Shown here: positions 17,509 to 26,225 of the stretch, in pieces | Position numbering within the stretch: the stretch's first letter is position 1 | Layout of the letters: each line of letters opens with the position of its first letter | Source: an uncultured Eubacterium sp. | Lineage (GTDB): Bacteria; Bacillota; Clostridia; Lachnospirales; Lachnospiraceae | DNA: 36,902 nt | Reading direction: 5' to 3' | Assembly: GCA_947178105.1 (NCBI GenBank) | Contig: CAMWXD010000039.1 | Span: 1 to 36,902, forward strand | Notes under the pieces: model-generated | What the model was told of the DNA's origin: nothing | The model's database searches: none | Seen by the model: the letters and a program-made list of their open reading frames with translations, nothing else | Program-made: the position numbers and the translations under genes

Positions 17509-18360
17509 TCAATCCCTACCAACTTTCGATAACCATTCCGGTACATCTGTATTGTGTCTGACCTGAAAGCGCTGCATTCTTACTTTTCTCATACAATACG
17601 CTGGAATAATGCCTACAGCAAGCGGTTTTACAACATACCGCAGATGCCCCCGCAGGATGCCCAGCTTTCGAAATCCTTCCAGTCGCACGCCACATTCCCT
17701 GATCCGATACCGGTATTTCCTTTTTTTATATGCAGCCGGATCTTCCCGGTAGGCAAGCAGCGGCTTTTGTATGTTATATCCCAGATATCCGGCTGCATAC
17801 AGGCGCATCAGCAGTTCATAGTCTTCTGCGCGCTGGTTTTTTTTGTTGTCTGCGTAGCCATGCAGTTTTTCCAAAACCTCTTTTCGAAACATCATAGACG
17901 GATGGATAAACGGCATCGTGTTTAAAAATGCTTCCCTGCATGGCCGCTGTTCCACTTTGCGTAACCCCCACACACCGCGATTGTCGATCATCCATGCACT
18001 GCTGCCAACAAACGCATATTCTGGATGCCTGTCTAAAAAATCTGCCTGGAGCTTAAGACGCCCTGGATGGGAGAGGTCATCTGCATCCATCAATGCAACA
18101 TACCGCCCTTTTGATGCACGGATACACCTATTTCTCGCATATCCGGCACCTCGGTTTTTCTTTCCACGGATAACGGATATGTTTGGGTCTTCATCTGCAA
18201 GCTTTTTCAATTCATGCAGCGTACCATCCGATGAGCCGTCGTCATATAACAGCATCTCCCAGTCCTGGCAGGACTGCTGCTTTATGGAACGGACTGCCGC
18301 CCGCAGCGCAGGATCTGCCGCCATCTGGTATACCGGCATAATGACTGTAATTTCTGGCAT
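17509..18360 (-). CDS. GT2 glycosyltransferase
   Basis: The protein starts MPEITVIMPVYQMAADPALR, then MLLYDDGSSDGT, RNRCIRASKGRYVALMDADD (metal motif) and LHGYADNKKNQRAEDYELLMR, the acceptor-side ED motif of GT2 enzymes. Length is 283 aa. An upstream in-frame ATG would add 64 residues that overlap the GT4 gene and look random; ATG 18360 instead has AGGAGG 6 nt upstream and lies 1 nt after the GT4 stop. No membrane anchor is evident. It is probably one of the early chain-building transferases, since it precedes the exporter genes in the operon. Confidence 0.87.
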   Translation of the reverse strand: MPEITVIMPVYQMAADPALRAAVRSIKQQSCQDWEMLLYDDGSSDGTLHELKKLADEDPNISVIRGKKNRGAGYARNRCIRASKGRYVALMDADDLSHPGRLKLQADFLDRHPEYAFVGSSAWMIDNRGVWGLRKVEQRPCREAFLNTMPFIHPSMMFRKEVLEKLHGYADNKKNQRAEDYELLMRLYAAGYLGYNIQKPLLAYREDPAAYKKRKYRYRIRECGVRLEGFRKLGILRGHLRYVVKPLAVGIIPAYCMRKVRMQRFQVRHNTDVPEWLSKVGRD

Positions 18361-18361
18361 G

Positions 18362-19696
18362 TCACTCCTCCTCAAGCGGATCCATCCTGCCATAATTTTC
18401 ATGCATTTGGGCATAGATCCTGCGCATCCGTCTTTCCACTTCATTCTGGCTGTACTTACAAATTTTTCTTTGATTGTACGCCCCGCAATCCATACGCATC
18501 CGCTTTTCCCGCAGCAGCAGCTCCAATGCTGCCTCAAGCTGGCATGGATCATTCAAATCAAAGACAGCGCCGCCTGGCATCAGCCTGAAACAGGATGCTG
18601 CCTGCTGTCTTTTTATGCTGCTGTTTGCTGACAAAGAGCCGACCAGTTCCCTGTTTCCCCGGATATCCGACACCACGCAGGGCAGCGATGCTGCCATCGC
18701 TTCCATCAGTGAGACTGGCAGCCCTTCCCGTATAGACGGAAAAACAAAAATATCTGCATTACGATAAATCTGAGGCATATCTTCCTGATATCCAGGCATT
18801 CGGACATATTCTCCCACACCCAGCGCATTTGCCTCCTGCTCTAGCCTGTCCCGCAGTTTCCCCTGCCCGCAAATCAGATAATAAACATCCTCCCTGCCCA
18901 GAGCCGACAACGCACGAATTACCATACTGTGATTTTTCCCGGTATTTAATTCTCCCACAGACAGCAGAACAAGCGCATGTTCTGGAATGTGATAGGCTTC
19001 ACAAAACCAGCTTTCTTTTTTTCGGTCGGACGCTTTGATCGTATGCACTGCAAACCGCTCTATATCAATGCCAACTCCCGGAATCCTGCATATTCTTTCT
19101 GCTTTCAGATTCTGTCTGGCAAACTGATCGTCTTCCCTGTTCACAGTAACCAGTATATCTGTCCAATACGAAAGCAGCTTCTCCACCGGATAATACAGCA
19201 GCCAGTTTTTTATCGGTGCGCCTTTGTAAAAATGAAATCCATGTACTGTATACGCCACCGGGATTTTCCTTCTGTGTGCGGCAAGCCTTGCCAGCACACC
19301 GCCAATCGGCGACTGGCAGTGCATCCATGCAAACGAATACCTGCGCAGCAGCCTGCACATCTGTATATATGCTCTGGCACATCCCATCAGATCATGGGCA
19401 TTCCTCGGACAATCCCAAGAATGACAGACGACCTGCATATCCCGCAGCTTGTGCAGCAGATGGAGAATCCTTCTCCTGCTGCACGTGTTCCCCTGCCTGA
19501 AATTACATGCCACATGCACCTCGATCCCCATTTCCTGCAACAGACGAAGGTTGGACATATTAAACTGATCAATCATCGATGCTACGGATACTGCCAAAAG
19601 CACTCTACAGCACCCTTTAGGCGTTTCAAAATGTCTATGCTGATGCAGATTCTGCATACTGCGCCTGGTTCGCTTTTTATGCTTTTTATGCTTCAT
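18362..19696 (-). CDS. GT4-family glycosyltransferase
   Basis: A GT-B fold enzyme of 444 aa. The N-terminal domain begins VLLAVSVASMIDQFNMSNLRLLQEMGIEVHVAC and contains VAYTVHGFHFYKGAP, as in EpsD/Cps-type capsular transferases. The C-terminal domain carries VLLSVGELNTGKNH and the donor-site motif DIFVFPSIREGLPVSLMEAMA (EX7E). The first ATG overlaps the end of the XRE gene by 11 nt and lacks a textbook ribosome site, so translation is probably coupled. The short basic N-terminal stretch (KHKKHKKRTRRS) comes from a repeated gcataaaaa sequence. As first glycosyltransferase of the operon it may add the first sugar after initiation; no initiating sugar-phosphate transferase is seen here. Confidence 0.88.
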   Translation of the reverse strand: MKHKKHKKRTRRSMQNLHQHRHFETPKGCCRVLLAVSVASMIDQFNMSNLRLLQEMGIEVHVACNFRQGNTCSRRRILHLLHKLRDMQVVCHSWDCPRNAHDLMGCARAYIQMCRLLRRYSFAWMHCQSPIGGVLARLAAHRRKIPVAYTVHGFHFYKGAPIKNWLLYYPVEKLLSYWTDILVTVNREDDQFARQNLKAERICRIPGVGIDIERFAVHTIKASDRKKESWFCEAYHIPEHALVLLSVGELNTGKNHSMVIRALSALGREDVYYLICGQGKLRDRLEQEANALGVGEYVRMPGYQEDMPQIYRNADIFVFPSIREGLPVSLMEAMAASLPCVVSDIRGNRELVGSLSANSSIKRQQAASCFRLMPGGAVFDLNDPCQLEAALELLLREKRMRMDCGAYNQRKICKYSQNEVERRMRRIYAQMHENYGRMDPLEEE

Positions 19697-20030
19697 TCAT
19701 AATCTCTGCGACAGATTTCATGATCCTGACATACATTGCATAACTGTCTTTTTCTTTCTGCCCTGCCTTTTTATCTGCACTATCCCATAGTTCCAGCATA
19801 GACTCCGAAGGATTTGCCACACCCCATAACAGTTCATCCGCCCCTGCCTCCAAAGCTTCGCAAATACTGGCAAATGTCTCAAGGCTCATAATCCGTGTTC
19901 CACGTTCGATATGTCCAAGAAACGACATACTGATGCCGCATTTTTTTGCCAGTTCATCCTGCGACCACCCTTTTGCCTTGCGAACCTGACGAATACGCAT
20001 CCCCATTTTTCCATAATTTATTTCCTTCAT
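19686..20030 (-). CDS. XRE-family helix-turn-helix regulator heading the glycan operon
   Basis: A 114-aa protein with an N-terminal HTH of the XRE/Cro type (MRIRQVRKAKGWSQDELAKKCGISMSFLGHIERG, about residues 11-44) and a short helical tail. I start at MKEINYGK (20030), 4 nt after GGAGG. It is the first gene of the long operon and its stop overlaps the GT4 start, so regulator and biosynthesis genes are made together. A 27-bp palindrome overlaps the -35 region of its likely promoter, which would suit autoregulation. Direct binding is an inference. Confidence 0.85.
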   Translation of the reverse strand: MKEINYGKMGMRIRQVRKAKGWSQDELAKKCGISMSFLGHIERGTRIMSLETFASICEALEAGADELLWGVANPSESMLELWDSADKKAGQKEKDSYAMYVRIMKSVAEIMNEA

Positions 20031-20113
20031 ACTTCCTCCATTCTGCATTCGCCGTACTGCATCTTACGCATACAGCAGCATTTCTTATCAGCTTATGGTT
20101 GTAGAAGACTAAT

Positions 20114-20141
20114 TTTATAAAACATAACATTTTCATGTAAA
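20114..20141 (-). promoter_or_regulatory. Candidate promoter of the XRE-glycan operon
   Basis: On the minus strand TTTACA (20136-20141), a 16-bp spacer and TATAAA (20114-20119) precede the XRE start by about 75 nt of leader. The -35 lies inside the palindrome at 20123-20149. The spacer is slightly short, so strength is uncertain. Confidence 0.5.
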
Positions 20142-20149
20142 ATGTTATG
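20123..20149. repeat. Left palindrome (11-bp arms), copy 1 of an inverted pair
   Basis: Arms CATAACATTTT and AAAATGTTATG are exact reverse complements around the asymmetric core CATGT. The inner 21 bp (AACATTTT, core, AAAATGTT) recur exactly but in opposite orientation at 20411-20431. The site overlaps the -35 of the operon promoter, as a repressor operator would. It could equally be one end of an invertible segment. Confidence 0.8.
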
Positions 20150-20213
20150 CTTTACAGAAGACATCTAACCCCTGAAAGGCGCATAAAATCAGCAAAAAAT
20201 CAATATGGGATTT

Positions 20214-20243
20214 TTGACATCCTAAAAAAAGCTCCAATATTTT
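20214..20243 (+). promoter_or_regulatory. Candidate promoter between the two palindromes, pointing away from the operon
   Basis: A perfect TTGACA (20214-20219), an 18-bp spacer and TATTTT (20238-20243) on the plus strand. No plus-strand gene follows; it points at the 3' end of the membrane-protein gene. If the segment between the palindromes were inverted it would face the XRE operon. Confidence 0.4.
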
Positions 20244-20408
20244 GGCAGATTACAGATCTCATCCGATTGGCGCCAGATCAGAAAAACGGATATTATTTTG
20301 TATATATTTTATAAATTTTGGAAAGAAAAGGAACTAAAAACCAGCGAATACTGCCAATTTTTTCATTGGTATTGCAAAAAAAAAGAATTTGGTATAGAAT
20401 ACTAAAAG

Positions 20409-20433
20409 ACAACATTTTACATGAAAATGTTGT
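20409..20433. repeat. Right palindrome (10-bp arms), copy 2 of an inverted pair
   Basis: Arms ACAACATTTT and AAAATGTTGT flank the core ACATG. The central 21 bp are the exact reverse complement of those in the left copy. The hairpin is AT-only at its core with no T run, so it would be a poor terminator for the gene ending at 20452. Confidence 0.8.
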
Positions 20434-20451
20434 GTATAAGAATTTTCCATT

Positions 20452-22104
20452 TCAGTCAGCAGATGTATTTTTCGCGATATACTTCCAAAATAATCCGTCT
20501 GTATCGCCGCTGAAATTGCTTCCCATAAAGATGCTTTCTTCCGCCGCTGTCTGGTTTACAAAACCATCCCTTGTATTTACAATCGCCCGCGCCATTTCAT
20601 GAATCGGTGTCAATGCCCCGACAGCAAGCAGCAGGATTAATACACCTGTACAGAGCTTATGTTTGTGTGCATCTAACATCTGTATACACCAGAGCATCAT
20701 CAGGAACAACCCTGGAATGGATGCACGCATACAAAAATCGTTTGCCTTTCCAATCAGAATCAACGGTATAAGATACAACCAGCCTGCATTCAGCAGAAAC
20801 AACGTTTTATCTTTTATGGATGGATATAGGACAGCCAACAGGACGCCTGCCTCCAATACATAAAAAATCATCAAATAAATCCAATAACGTATTGGTGATA
20901 ATTGTGTAGAAATGGTCATAATTCTGAAAAAGACGATCGCCCCATACAATAACAGCGCTGTTTTTTTCATTCTACTTCCCCATCCTCTTTGAATCATTAT
21001 CAGGACTGCCCACAAACCCACACAAATTAACACTATGCCTACCGCTGCTGCCAGCATCCCTGTACCTGCTGTCAGGATCCGGTTTAGACTGCCGCGCACA
21101 GAATCATTGCCTGCAAGATACAATCCGCAGACCGCCACTGTCACGCCGCCTCCCAATACATTTTGTAAGCTTACCCAGTTGTTACGGCACATTTTGAAAA
21201 TTTGTCCTGGATGGGCACCATATTCTTTCCATTCAGACCTTACAACCATAAAATACAGGACATACGGCAGAACGCCTGCAAACGGAAACGTAGAAGCCAG
21301 CAGAATCAACGCCGCCAAAAACAGCATATTGCGCGGCTTCTCTCCCAGAAAGACAAGCGCACAGAATACCCATGCCGGAACCGCCTGGTTAAATACCCAG
21401 AACAACTGTGTCGTCATAGACGAATACTGATAATAACCAAACCACTCGTCCAACGACAACGTCCCAATCAGCCTGAAATTTTCCGGCTCACGCAGCAGCA
21501 TTCCTGCCGCATCCATACCACTGAAAAAAATCATCAGAATCAACGGCCAGATCGAAAGCTTTTTCCTGCAAATGCATACCAATGCATACATCAATGCGAT
21601 TCCCACAACCGCCCAAAAATACTGCATTGCCCATCCTGCCGCTGCTCCGAACAGCTTTCCTATTGCCGCTGCCGGAAGCCAGTATGCAAGATAATAAATA
21701 AGCCCTCTTTGCCCTGCCGCCTGATCCAGTTCTTTGACGACCGGCCAGTCTTCCTGCACCAACTGTATAAAAACCTCATTGCGTATCGGATGATCTGCAT
21801 TCTGCCATACATATCCGCCCACACCAGATAGCCATGTCCATAACAGAATCAGTGCTGCTATCGCTGTTATCTTGATCCACTGTTTAATCGTGATGGTGCA
21901 TGGCACCTCTATGCTGACGCTTTCTTCTGAATCTTTACTATACTCCCTTTTGCATAGCGCCACTGAAAAAATTACAGTCAGGGTCGCTGGTATTCCAAGA
22001 TACCACCTGCACCATCCAAGGAAAAAAATAACCACAGGTAGCGCCAGATAAATATAAGCTCCCGTTCGGACAATCTCCCGCAGCCGTCTCCAGTTTATTT
22101 CCAT
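20452..22104 (-). CDS. Polytopic membrane protein, possible GT-C-type glycosyltransferase
   Basis: A 550-aa protein with about twelve hydrophobic spans and short polar loops. The first long outside loop (GGYVWQNADHPIRNEVFIQL) carries an acidic residue after the first helices, which is where GT-C transferases keep their catalytic acid. Otherwise I recognise no family motif, so the GT-C idea rests on topology and context. It lies 51 nt after a DUF4422-GT8 gene, with AGGTG-type ribosome site upstream, and just before the glycan regulator region. It could use the lipid-linked sugar made by the DPM1-like enzyme at 11692-12669. An O-antigen ligase-like or unrelated role is possible. Confidence 0.6.
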   Translation of the reverse strand: MEINWRRLREIVRTGAYIYLALPVVIFFLGWCRWYLGIPATLTVIFSVALCKREYSKDSEESVSIEVPCTITIKQWIKITAIAALILLWTWLSGVGGYVWQNADHPIRNEVFIQLVQEDWPVVKELDQAAGQRGLIYYLAYWLPAAAIGKLFGAAAGWAMQYFWAVVGIALMYALVCICRKKLSIWPLILMIFFSGMDAAGMLLREPENFRLIGTLSLDEWFGYYQYSSMTTQLFWVFNQAVPAWVFCALVFLGEKPRNMLFLAALILLASTFPFAGVLPYVLYFMVVRSEWKEYGAHPGQIFKMCRNNWVSLQNVLGGGVTVAVCGLYLAGNDSVRGSLNRILTAGTGMLAAAVGIVLICVGLWAVLIMIQRGWGSRMKKTALLLYGAIVFFRIMTISTQLSPIRYWIYLMIFYVLEAGVLLAVLYPSIKDKTLFLLNAGWLYLIPLILIGKANDFCMRASIPGLFLMMLWCIQMLDAHKHKLCTGVLILLLAVGALTPIHEMARAIVNTRDGFVNQTAAEESIFMGSNFSGDTDGLFWKYIAKNTSAD

Positions 22105-22155
22105 ATCACACCTCCATCTCCATAATAGGGCAGCCCATCGCTTTTCCTGTACGCA

Positions 22156-23979
22156 TTATTTCATCCTCCAGTACAGTCCCCCTGCTGCCTGACGGATTCT
22201 GCTTCCTTGCGGCAGCACTTTTTTCGCTGTATCCCGCAGCACGCCAACCGCCTTTTGAGAAAAATCCATTTTTTCTTCCTTTGTACGTATTGCAGCGAGC
22301 AGCCTTTCATAATAAGGCGTCTGCCTGGCTGTCTTCCAAAATTCCTGTGCAAAATCCCCATCTGGATCGATCCATGGTTTATCACTGCCTGCGTAATGGA
22401 TAATATAAGGATTTTTCCTTGCCTGCTCATACGCTTCCTGCACCTGCGCCGGTGCTGACCGGATAGCATCCATACGGCGTTCCTGTCTGCTAGCCAATAC
22501 ATTCCATGCCATATCTAACCTTCGGATACGTCCTTCACATACAATATTTAATATATCCTGATCCGAATACCTGTAATTTCCGCTTTCTGCCATATGCAGC
22601 AGCTCTGATACACAAATTTTTCGGCGCATCTGCCTGACATTTATCACCAGAACCCCTGCCTGTGCATACCAGCATGGGTGCTTTAGATGCAGCACTTCCT
22701 GGCAGTAATGCATTGTATCTAAATTCGCTCCATTGCATTGTCCCGAAAAATCTGGATCCACAGCCGCCGCAAGCAGATCGTCCTTCAAATCCAGATCATA
22801 CAATTCCGCCGGATCTCTTCGTAGTACCAGGTCTGCATCCAAATATACGACTTTTGGATATTCCTTTAACAGATCTAGAATGAAAAACCGATAAAAAGTC
22901 TCTACCGAAATATGGCCTTTTGCCTTTAACCGATATCCTGCTGCCCTGGCTGTGACATCCACAAAATCCAACCGGACATTGCTGCTTTCTAGTTCTTTTT
23001 TAAATACCTGCATATGTTCTGCTTCAATATCTTTATGAAATATAAAGATACAGTAGTTCCTTTTCGGATCTGTATGATCCGCCAGTGATTTCAGACAAGT
23101 AAATAAAACTGGCACATATGCATTGTCCGCAGCAAAGACAATCGGTATCTCATTTTCCTGTCTCTTTCTTTTCTCTTCCCGTTTTGTATATTCGATCAGC
23201 GCCATCTGTAGCTCGCCCAGACGCTGGCCGCCTTTCTGCTGCAAATATCTGTAATAAATACCCAAAAAACGTTCGCCCAGATGCCCCGGTGTACGGTTTG
23301 CCTCTTTGGAATACAGTCTCATGTCACTTTGGCGTTCAAATTCACTTAAAACGCGAAACAGCATGTTCGAATACTCCTCAAACAACTCTTTTTTCATAAT
23401 AAACATATTGCATGGATAAAAAATCTTGCCCTTACAGTAATCTTCTGCTGCCGCACAAAGTTCTGGATATTCCCTGGCAAGGATGTTTAAAAACAAATCC
23501 AGGTCTTTGACCTTAAGCTGTGATGCCTGTTTATAGTGTTCATAGACATTTTTTGCATAAAGCGCCTGCACTGGTATCCCTTTTGCAATCAGAAAGTCGT
23601 ACGATTGGACTTTATTTTGGATATTCTGCGCCTCCATACCCAGGATCTTTTTCGTTTTTCCGTTTAAACAAGGATACACAAGGCATCCGGCACCTGTTTC
23701 CGGCAATACTTTTAAAGAAAAAGAAAAGTACCGTCTGTAGTGGCAGAATCCGTAGTAATCCGCCTCCATATTTTTCCATGCCCAGTACTGTGTTGTAAGC
23801 TCGCAGTAAGATCTGTTTTTCCCAGAAATATGTTCTCCCGTATTATCCCGCATCATCCATTCCGGCAGCGGCCCTTCCTGAAAATCACTCCCCGCTGTCA
23901 CATGATAAAACAACGGACTCCTGATACAGTTATCTCTGCTGTTTGGCGAATGCGTCACAAATAGTTTGATATCGTTCAT
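22156..23979 (-). CDS. DUF4422 plus GT8 bifunctional glycosyltransferase
   Basis: Residues 1-255 match the DUF4422 family of probable transferases (IKLFVTHS, then CELTTQYWAWKNMEADYYGFCHYRRYF). From about residue 285 a GT8 domain follows: IPIVFAADNAYVPVLFTCLKSL, VVYLDADLVLRRDPAELYDLDL with the DAD metal motif, and IIHYAGSDKPW. I start at MNDIKLFV (23979), 5 nt after GGAG; an earlier start would add ten residues not belonging to the domain. It likely adds two residues to the glycan. It leads a two-gene unit with the membrane protein, separated from the serpin gene by a terminator. Cytoplasmic. Confidence 0.85.
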   Translation of the reverse strand: MNDIKLFVTHSPNSRDNCIRSPLFYHVTAGSDFQEGPLPEWMMRDNTGEHISGKNRSYCELTTQYWAWKNMEADYYGFCHYRRYFSFSLKVLPETGAGCLVYPCLNGKTKKILGMEAQNIQNKVQSYDFLIAKGIPVQALYAKNVYEHYKQASQLKVKDLDLFLNILAREYPELCAAAEDYCKGKIFYPCNMFIMKKELFEEYSNMLFRVLSEFERQSDMRLYSKEANRTPGHLGERFLGIYYRYLQQKGGQRLGELQMALIEYTKREEKRKRQENEIPIVFAADNAYVPVLFTCLKSLADHTDPKRNYCIFIFHKDIEAEHMQVFKKELESSNVRLDFVDVTARAAGYRLKAKGHISVETFYRFFILDLLKEYPKVVYLDADLVLRRDPAELYDLDLKDDLLAAAVDPDFSGQCNGANLDTMHYCQEVLHLKHPCWYAQAGVLVINVRQMRRKICVSELLHMAESGNYRYSDQDILNIVCEGRIRRLDMAWNVLASRQERRMDAIRSAPAQVQEAYEQARKNPYIIHYAGSDKPWIDPDGDFAQEFWKTARQTPYYERLLAAIRTKEEKMDFSQKAVGVLRDTAKKVLPQGSRIRQAAGGLYWRMK

Positions 23980-24068
23980 GTTTCTCCTTTCTTCTGCCGC
24001 CCTCAGCATCGGCAGTATGCTTTTTCAGCCCGGAGCCTGCATCCAAAAGCTCCCAAGTTGTAACAGAA

Positions 24069-24097
24069 ATAATACCATCGAAAATTTCAAAAGTCCA
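24069..24097 (-). promoter_or_regulatory. Candidate promoter for the DUF4422-GT8 gene
   Basis: On the minus strand TGGACT (24092-24097), a 17-bp spacer and TATTAT (24069-24074) lie about 90 nt upstream of the start codon and downstream of the serpin terminator. Both hexamers match the consensus only partly. Confidence 0.35.
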
Positions 24098-24164
24098 TAG
24101 CATCTTTGATACAGCCATTCCATCTTTTTACGGGACAAACTTCTTTTTATTCTCTTTCCAATAC

Positions 24165-24201
24165 AAAAAAATGCTTCTGATCTGCTTTTGACCAGAAGCA
24201 C
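24165..24201 (-). terminator. Intrinsic terminator after the serpin gene
   Basis: On the minus strand an 11-bp stem (TGCTTCTGGTC paired with GATCAGAAGCA, one imperfect pair) closes a short loop and is followed by seven T. It lies about 80 nt after the serpin stop and separates the serpin from the glycan genes. Confidence 0.8.
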
Positions 24202-24278
24202 CAAATATTCTATTGTTTTATTGTATGAAAAAAAGAACAACCAACAGATGCACTCTATCGTCAGCTTTGCCGTCTGTA

Positions 24279-25697
24279 TTACGGCTGATTCACTACGCCT
24301 ACAAATAACGGCTGTTCAGAAGCCCCTGTTATTACAAATAAAAACGGCCGGTTTAAGACAAAGTCAACCTCTTCTTCTGATTCTGGTATTCCTGCACCGT
24401 CGGCTGCTATCACAGTATAAGCAGCGGCGCTGCACCCTTCTTCGTCAATCTTTACCCGGGCATCATGAGATGCTTTTGATACATAAAGCCTTTGAGTGCT
24501 GCTGATTGAGCTGAAATCTGAAGCGGTACGGTTAAATACATCGATAACGCCCATTTTTTTCAGGCCTTCTCTCAAATCCAGGCTGGAATTGACATCAAAT
24601 TTAGGAACAGACAGATTCAGATGTACGCTTTTGCTGTTTTTCCACGAATTGCCCGCCAAGATAAACTCTGTAAGCTGCTTGTCTGCCAGCAGTTCATCTA
24701 TGGACACGCCTTTCTCTGGAAGTATAAACCACATAGCGCCGCTTTTCTCCAGGCTTTGCGCTGCCGCTGTAAATTTATTGCCCCAATAATAACTTCTTAC
24801 ATCAGACTGATGCATAAAACTGCATTTGATGTCCTTGCTTATTGCATGAAATACATCCTGCGATGTGCTGCTTTTTGAAAACTCATCGTGCCATTTTGCG
24901 CGAAAATAAATGGTCGTAGCAAGTGCCAGGATCGTATCGCTGCTTAACTCTGTCTGTGCCACCTGTTTCTTGAGCAGGCCGCCAGTCTGCTTGTTCAGCC
25001 AGTTCCGAAACGTTTTATTAAAAGCATCGCTCCCCATTTTGCCGCGGTAAGAAGAGGCATAATAAGTATCCGCGATCTGATCCAGCGTGGACTGCTTAAA
25101 CTTCACATCCTTACTAAGCCAAAGAGAACTCGCCAGAAGGCTGCTCACTGCGCCATCATCGCAATAGTTGGCATTCCATAAGGCAGATGCCTGCGTACGA
25201 AGCGCCTGCATGTTTTTACTTCCCAGCAGATCAAGTACCTGCCTGCGGCTGTCCTTTGCGGTCATCTCCGCAAGCATACCAAGTGCCATATATACATTCA
25301 GCGGAGAATAAATCCGATTGGTGTTTTTTGCCCCCGACAAAAACTGGCGCATCGTCTGTCTGTAAAAGCTCTCCAGCCCGTCAGCATAGCCTTCCGGCTG
25401 ATCTAGCTGCCTGCGCCTGCTTTTATTCCATGCATCATAAGCTTTGGAAAATCCATCGCTGTCAAAGTCACCGGATTCTTTGATATAGGAAGATTCATCT
25501 GGATAGGCTGCCATTTTAGGATACTTTGCTTTTGCAATCGTCTCAGCCCTTATGCTCATTTTGGCAGATGCCGGGAAAACACTTGCTGCCAGAACAACTG
25601 CTAAAACAGCCGCTGTGCAGCACTTCCAGAATGAGTGTCTGCCCTTGTTTTTCTTTTCTGTTGTATGCATGTGCATATTTTTCTTAAATTTCGCCAT
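24279..25697 (-). CDS. Secreted serpin-family protease inhibitor
   Basis: A 472-aa protein with a basic N-terminus, a hydrophobic span (AAVLAVVLAASVFPASA) and a likely signal-peptidase site after ASA. The mature part shows serpin landmarks: NRIYSPLNVYMALGMLAEMT, ATTIYFRAKWHDEF, KIDEEGCSAAAYTV (hinge of the reactive loop) and NRPFLFVITGASEQPLFVGVV at the C-terminus. Counting from the hinge Gly as P15 puts P1 at the second Ala of DGAGIP, giving Ala-Gly at the scissile bond, a small-residue specificity of elastase type. The hinge has Cys at P14 and Ala at P12-P10, compatible with an inhibitory serpin. The start at 25697 has AAAGGAG 8 nt upstream. Secreted serpins in gut commensals are known to inhibit host or microbial proteases. 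Confidence 0.9.
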   Translation of the reverse strand: MAKFKKNMHMHTTEKKNKGRHSFWKCCTAAVLAVVLAASVFPASAKMSIRAETIAKAKYPKMAAYPDESSYIKESGDFDSDGFSKAYDAWNKSRRRQLDQPEGYADGLESFYRQTMRQFLSGAKNTNRIYSPLNVYMALGMLAEMTAKDSRRQVLDLLGSKNMQALRTQASALWNANYCDDGAVSSLLASSLWLSKDVKFKQSTLDQIADTYYASSYRGKMGSDAFNKTFRNWLNKQTGGLLKKQVAQTELSSDTILALATTIYFRAKWHDEFSKSSTSQDVFHAISKDIKCSFMHQSDVRSYYWGNKFTAAAQSLEKSGAMWFILPEKGVSIDELLADKQLTEFILAGNSWKNSKSVHLNLSVPKFDVNSSLDLREGLKKMGVIDVFNRTASDFSSISSTQRLYVSKASHDARVKIDEEGCSAAAYTVIAADGAGIPESEEEVDFVLNRPFLFVITGASEQPLFVGVVNQP

Positions 25698-25813
25698 AAT
25701 AACTGCTCCTTTCTTTTCCTGTATTCCCATATGGCTGGAATCACTCTTTCATAAATATAGAACGAAAAAAAAGGAAAAAAAGTTGCTGAATTCTGCTTTA
25801 AATTTTCAATTCG

Positions 25814-25865
25814 AAAAAATAAACAGATGTAATCTATGGCTGATAAGAAACAAACTGCACATCTG
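25814..25865 (-). terminator. Possible terminator after the small membrane protein
   Basis: On the minus strand CAGATGT (25859-25865) pairs with ACATCTG (25824-25830) across a 28-nt loop, then TTTATTTTTT. The long loop makes it weaker than the serpin terminator, but it lies directly after the stop at 25873. Confidence 0.4.
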
Positions 25866-25872
25866 CAAACGC

Positions 25873-26169
25873 TTATTTCTTCTTGTCATGCTCCATCCAA
25901 GTCCACAACCAATACATTGCAGCTCCCCATATCAAAAAGAGCACAATCAGTACCCACATCGGTGTCTCAGATGTATAATGGCTTCCATCCACCAACTTCT
26001 CAAATCCAGGGATATCCGCATAATAATATGCCCCTGCTCCAAAATCCAGACTGTCCGCCAGCCCAAGATGATGGAACATAATATATGCAACACTTCCCAA
26101 CAGGGCCAGCGCCGCTATTCCTTTTACAATATGGACAATTTTCGAAATCAAATTTCTCTTTTGCTCCAT
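25873..26169 (-). CDS. Small membrane protein with two predicted helices
   Basis: A 98-aa protein with hydrophobic spans at about residues 10-33 (IVHIVKGIAALALLGSVAYIMF) and 69-90 (PMWVLIVLFLIWGAAMYWLW). Between them is a polar loop rich in Tyr and Gly (GAGAYYYADIPGFEKL), and the tail is charged. I do not recognise the family. It follows the YeiH-type transporter by 56 nt on the same strand, has an AAGGGG ribosome site, and ends before a possible terminator, so it may be a subunit or companion of that transporter. Confidence 0.7.
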   Translation of the reverse strand: MEQKRNLISKIVHIVKGIAALALLGSVAYIMFHHLGLADSLDFGAGAYYYADIPGFEKLVDGSHYTSETPMWVLIVLFLIWGAAMYWLWTWMEHDKKK

Positions 26170-26225
26170 TCGGATTCCCCTTTCTTCTCGGAACTTCTCT
26201 TTTCATCTCATCCTTACCCATGCTG

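Larger units (their letters stand above)
20031..20451. other. 420-bp regulatory intergenic region upstream of the glycan operon
   Basis: No convincing coding sequence. It holds the XRE ribosome site, the operon promoter, two oppositely oriented copies of one palindrome about 285 bp apart, an outward TTGACA promoter, a TA-rich tract around 20291-20320 and an A9 run at 20376-20384. The second palindrome ends 18 nt before the stop codon of the membrane-protein gene. Confidence 0.7.

Noticed and set aside
18977..19702. A 241-codon plus-strand open frame opposite the GT4 gene
   Set aside because: It lies wholly antisense to a gene with clear GT4 motifs and has Cys/His/Pro-rich composition typical of a shadow frame.
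20355..20369. CCAAT/ATTGG inverted repeat as a further operator
   Set aside because: Five-base arms in AT-rich DNA occur easily by chance.
20318..20602. A 94-codon plus-strand frame starting inside the intergenic region after AAAGGAACT-like sequence
   Set aside because: It has poor composition and runs antisense into the membrane-protein gene; the apparent promoter in front of it is better explained by the regulatory segment.
24025..24240. A 71-codon minus-strand frame across the serpin terminator
   Set aside because: It runs through a strong terminator hairpin and has no ribosome site.
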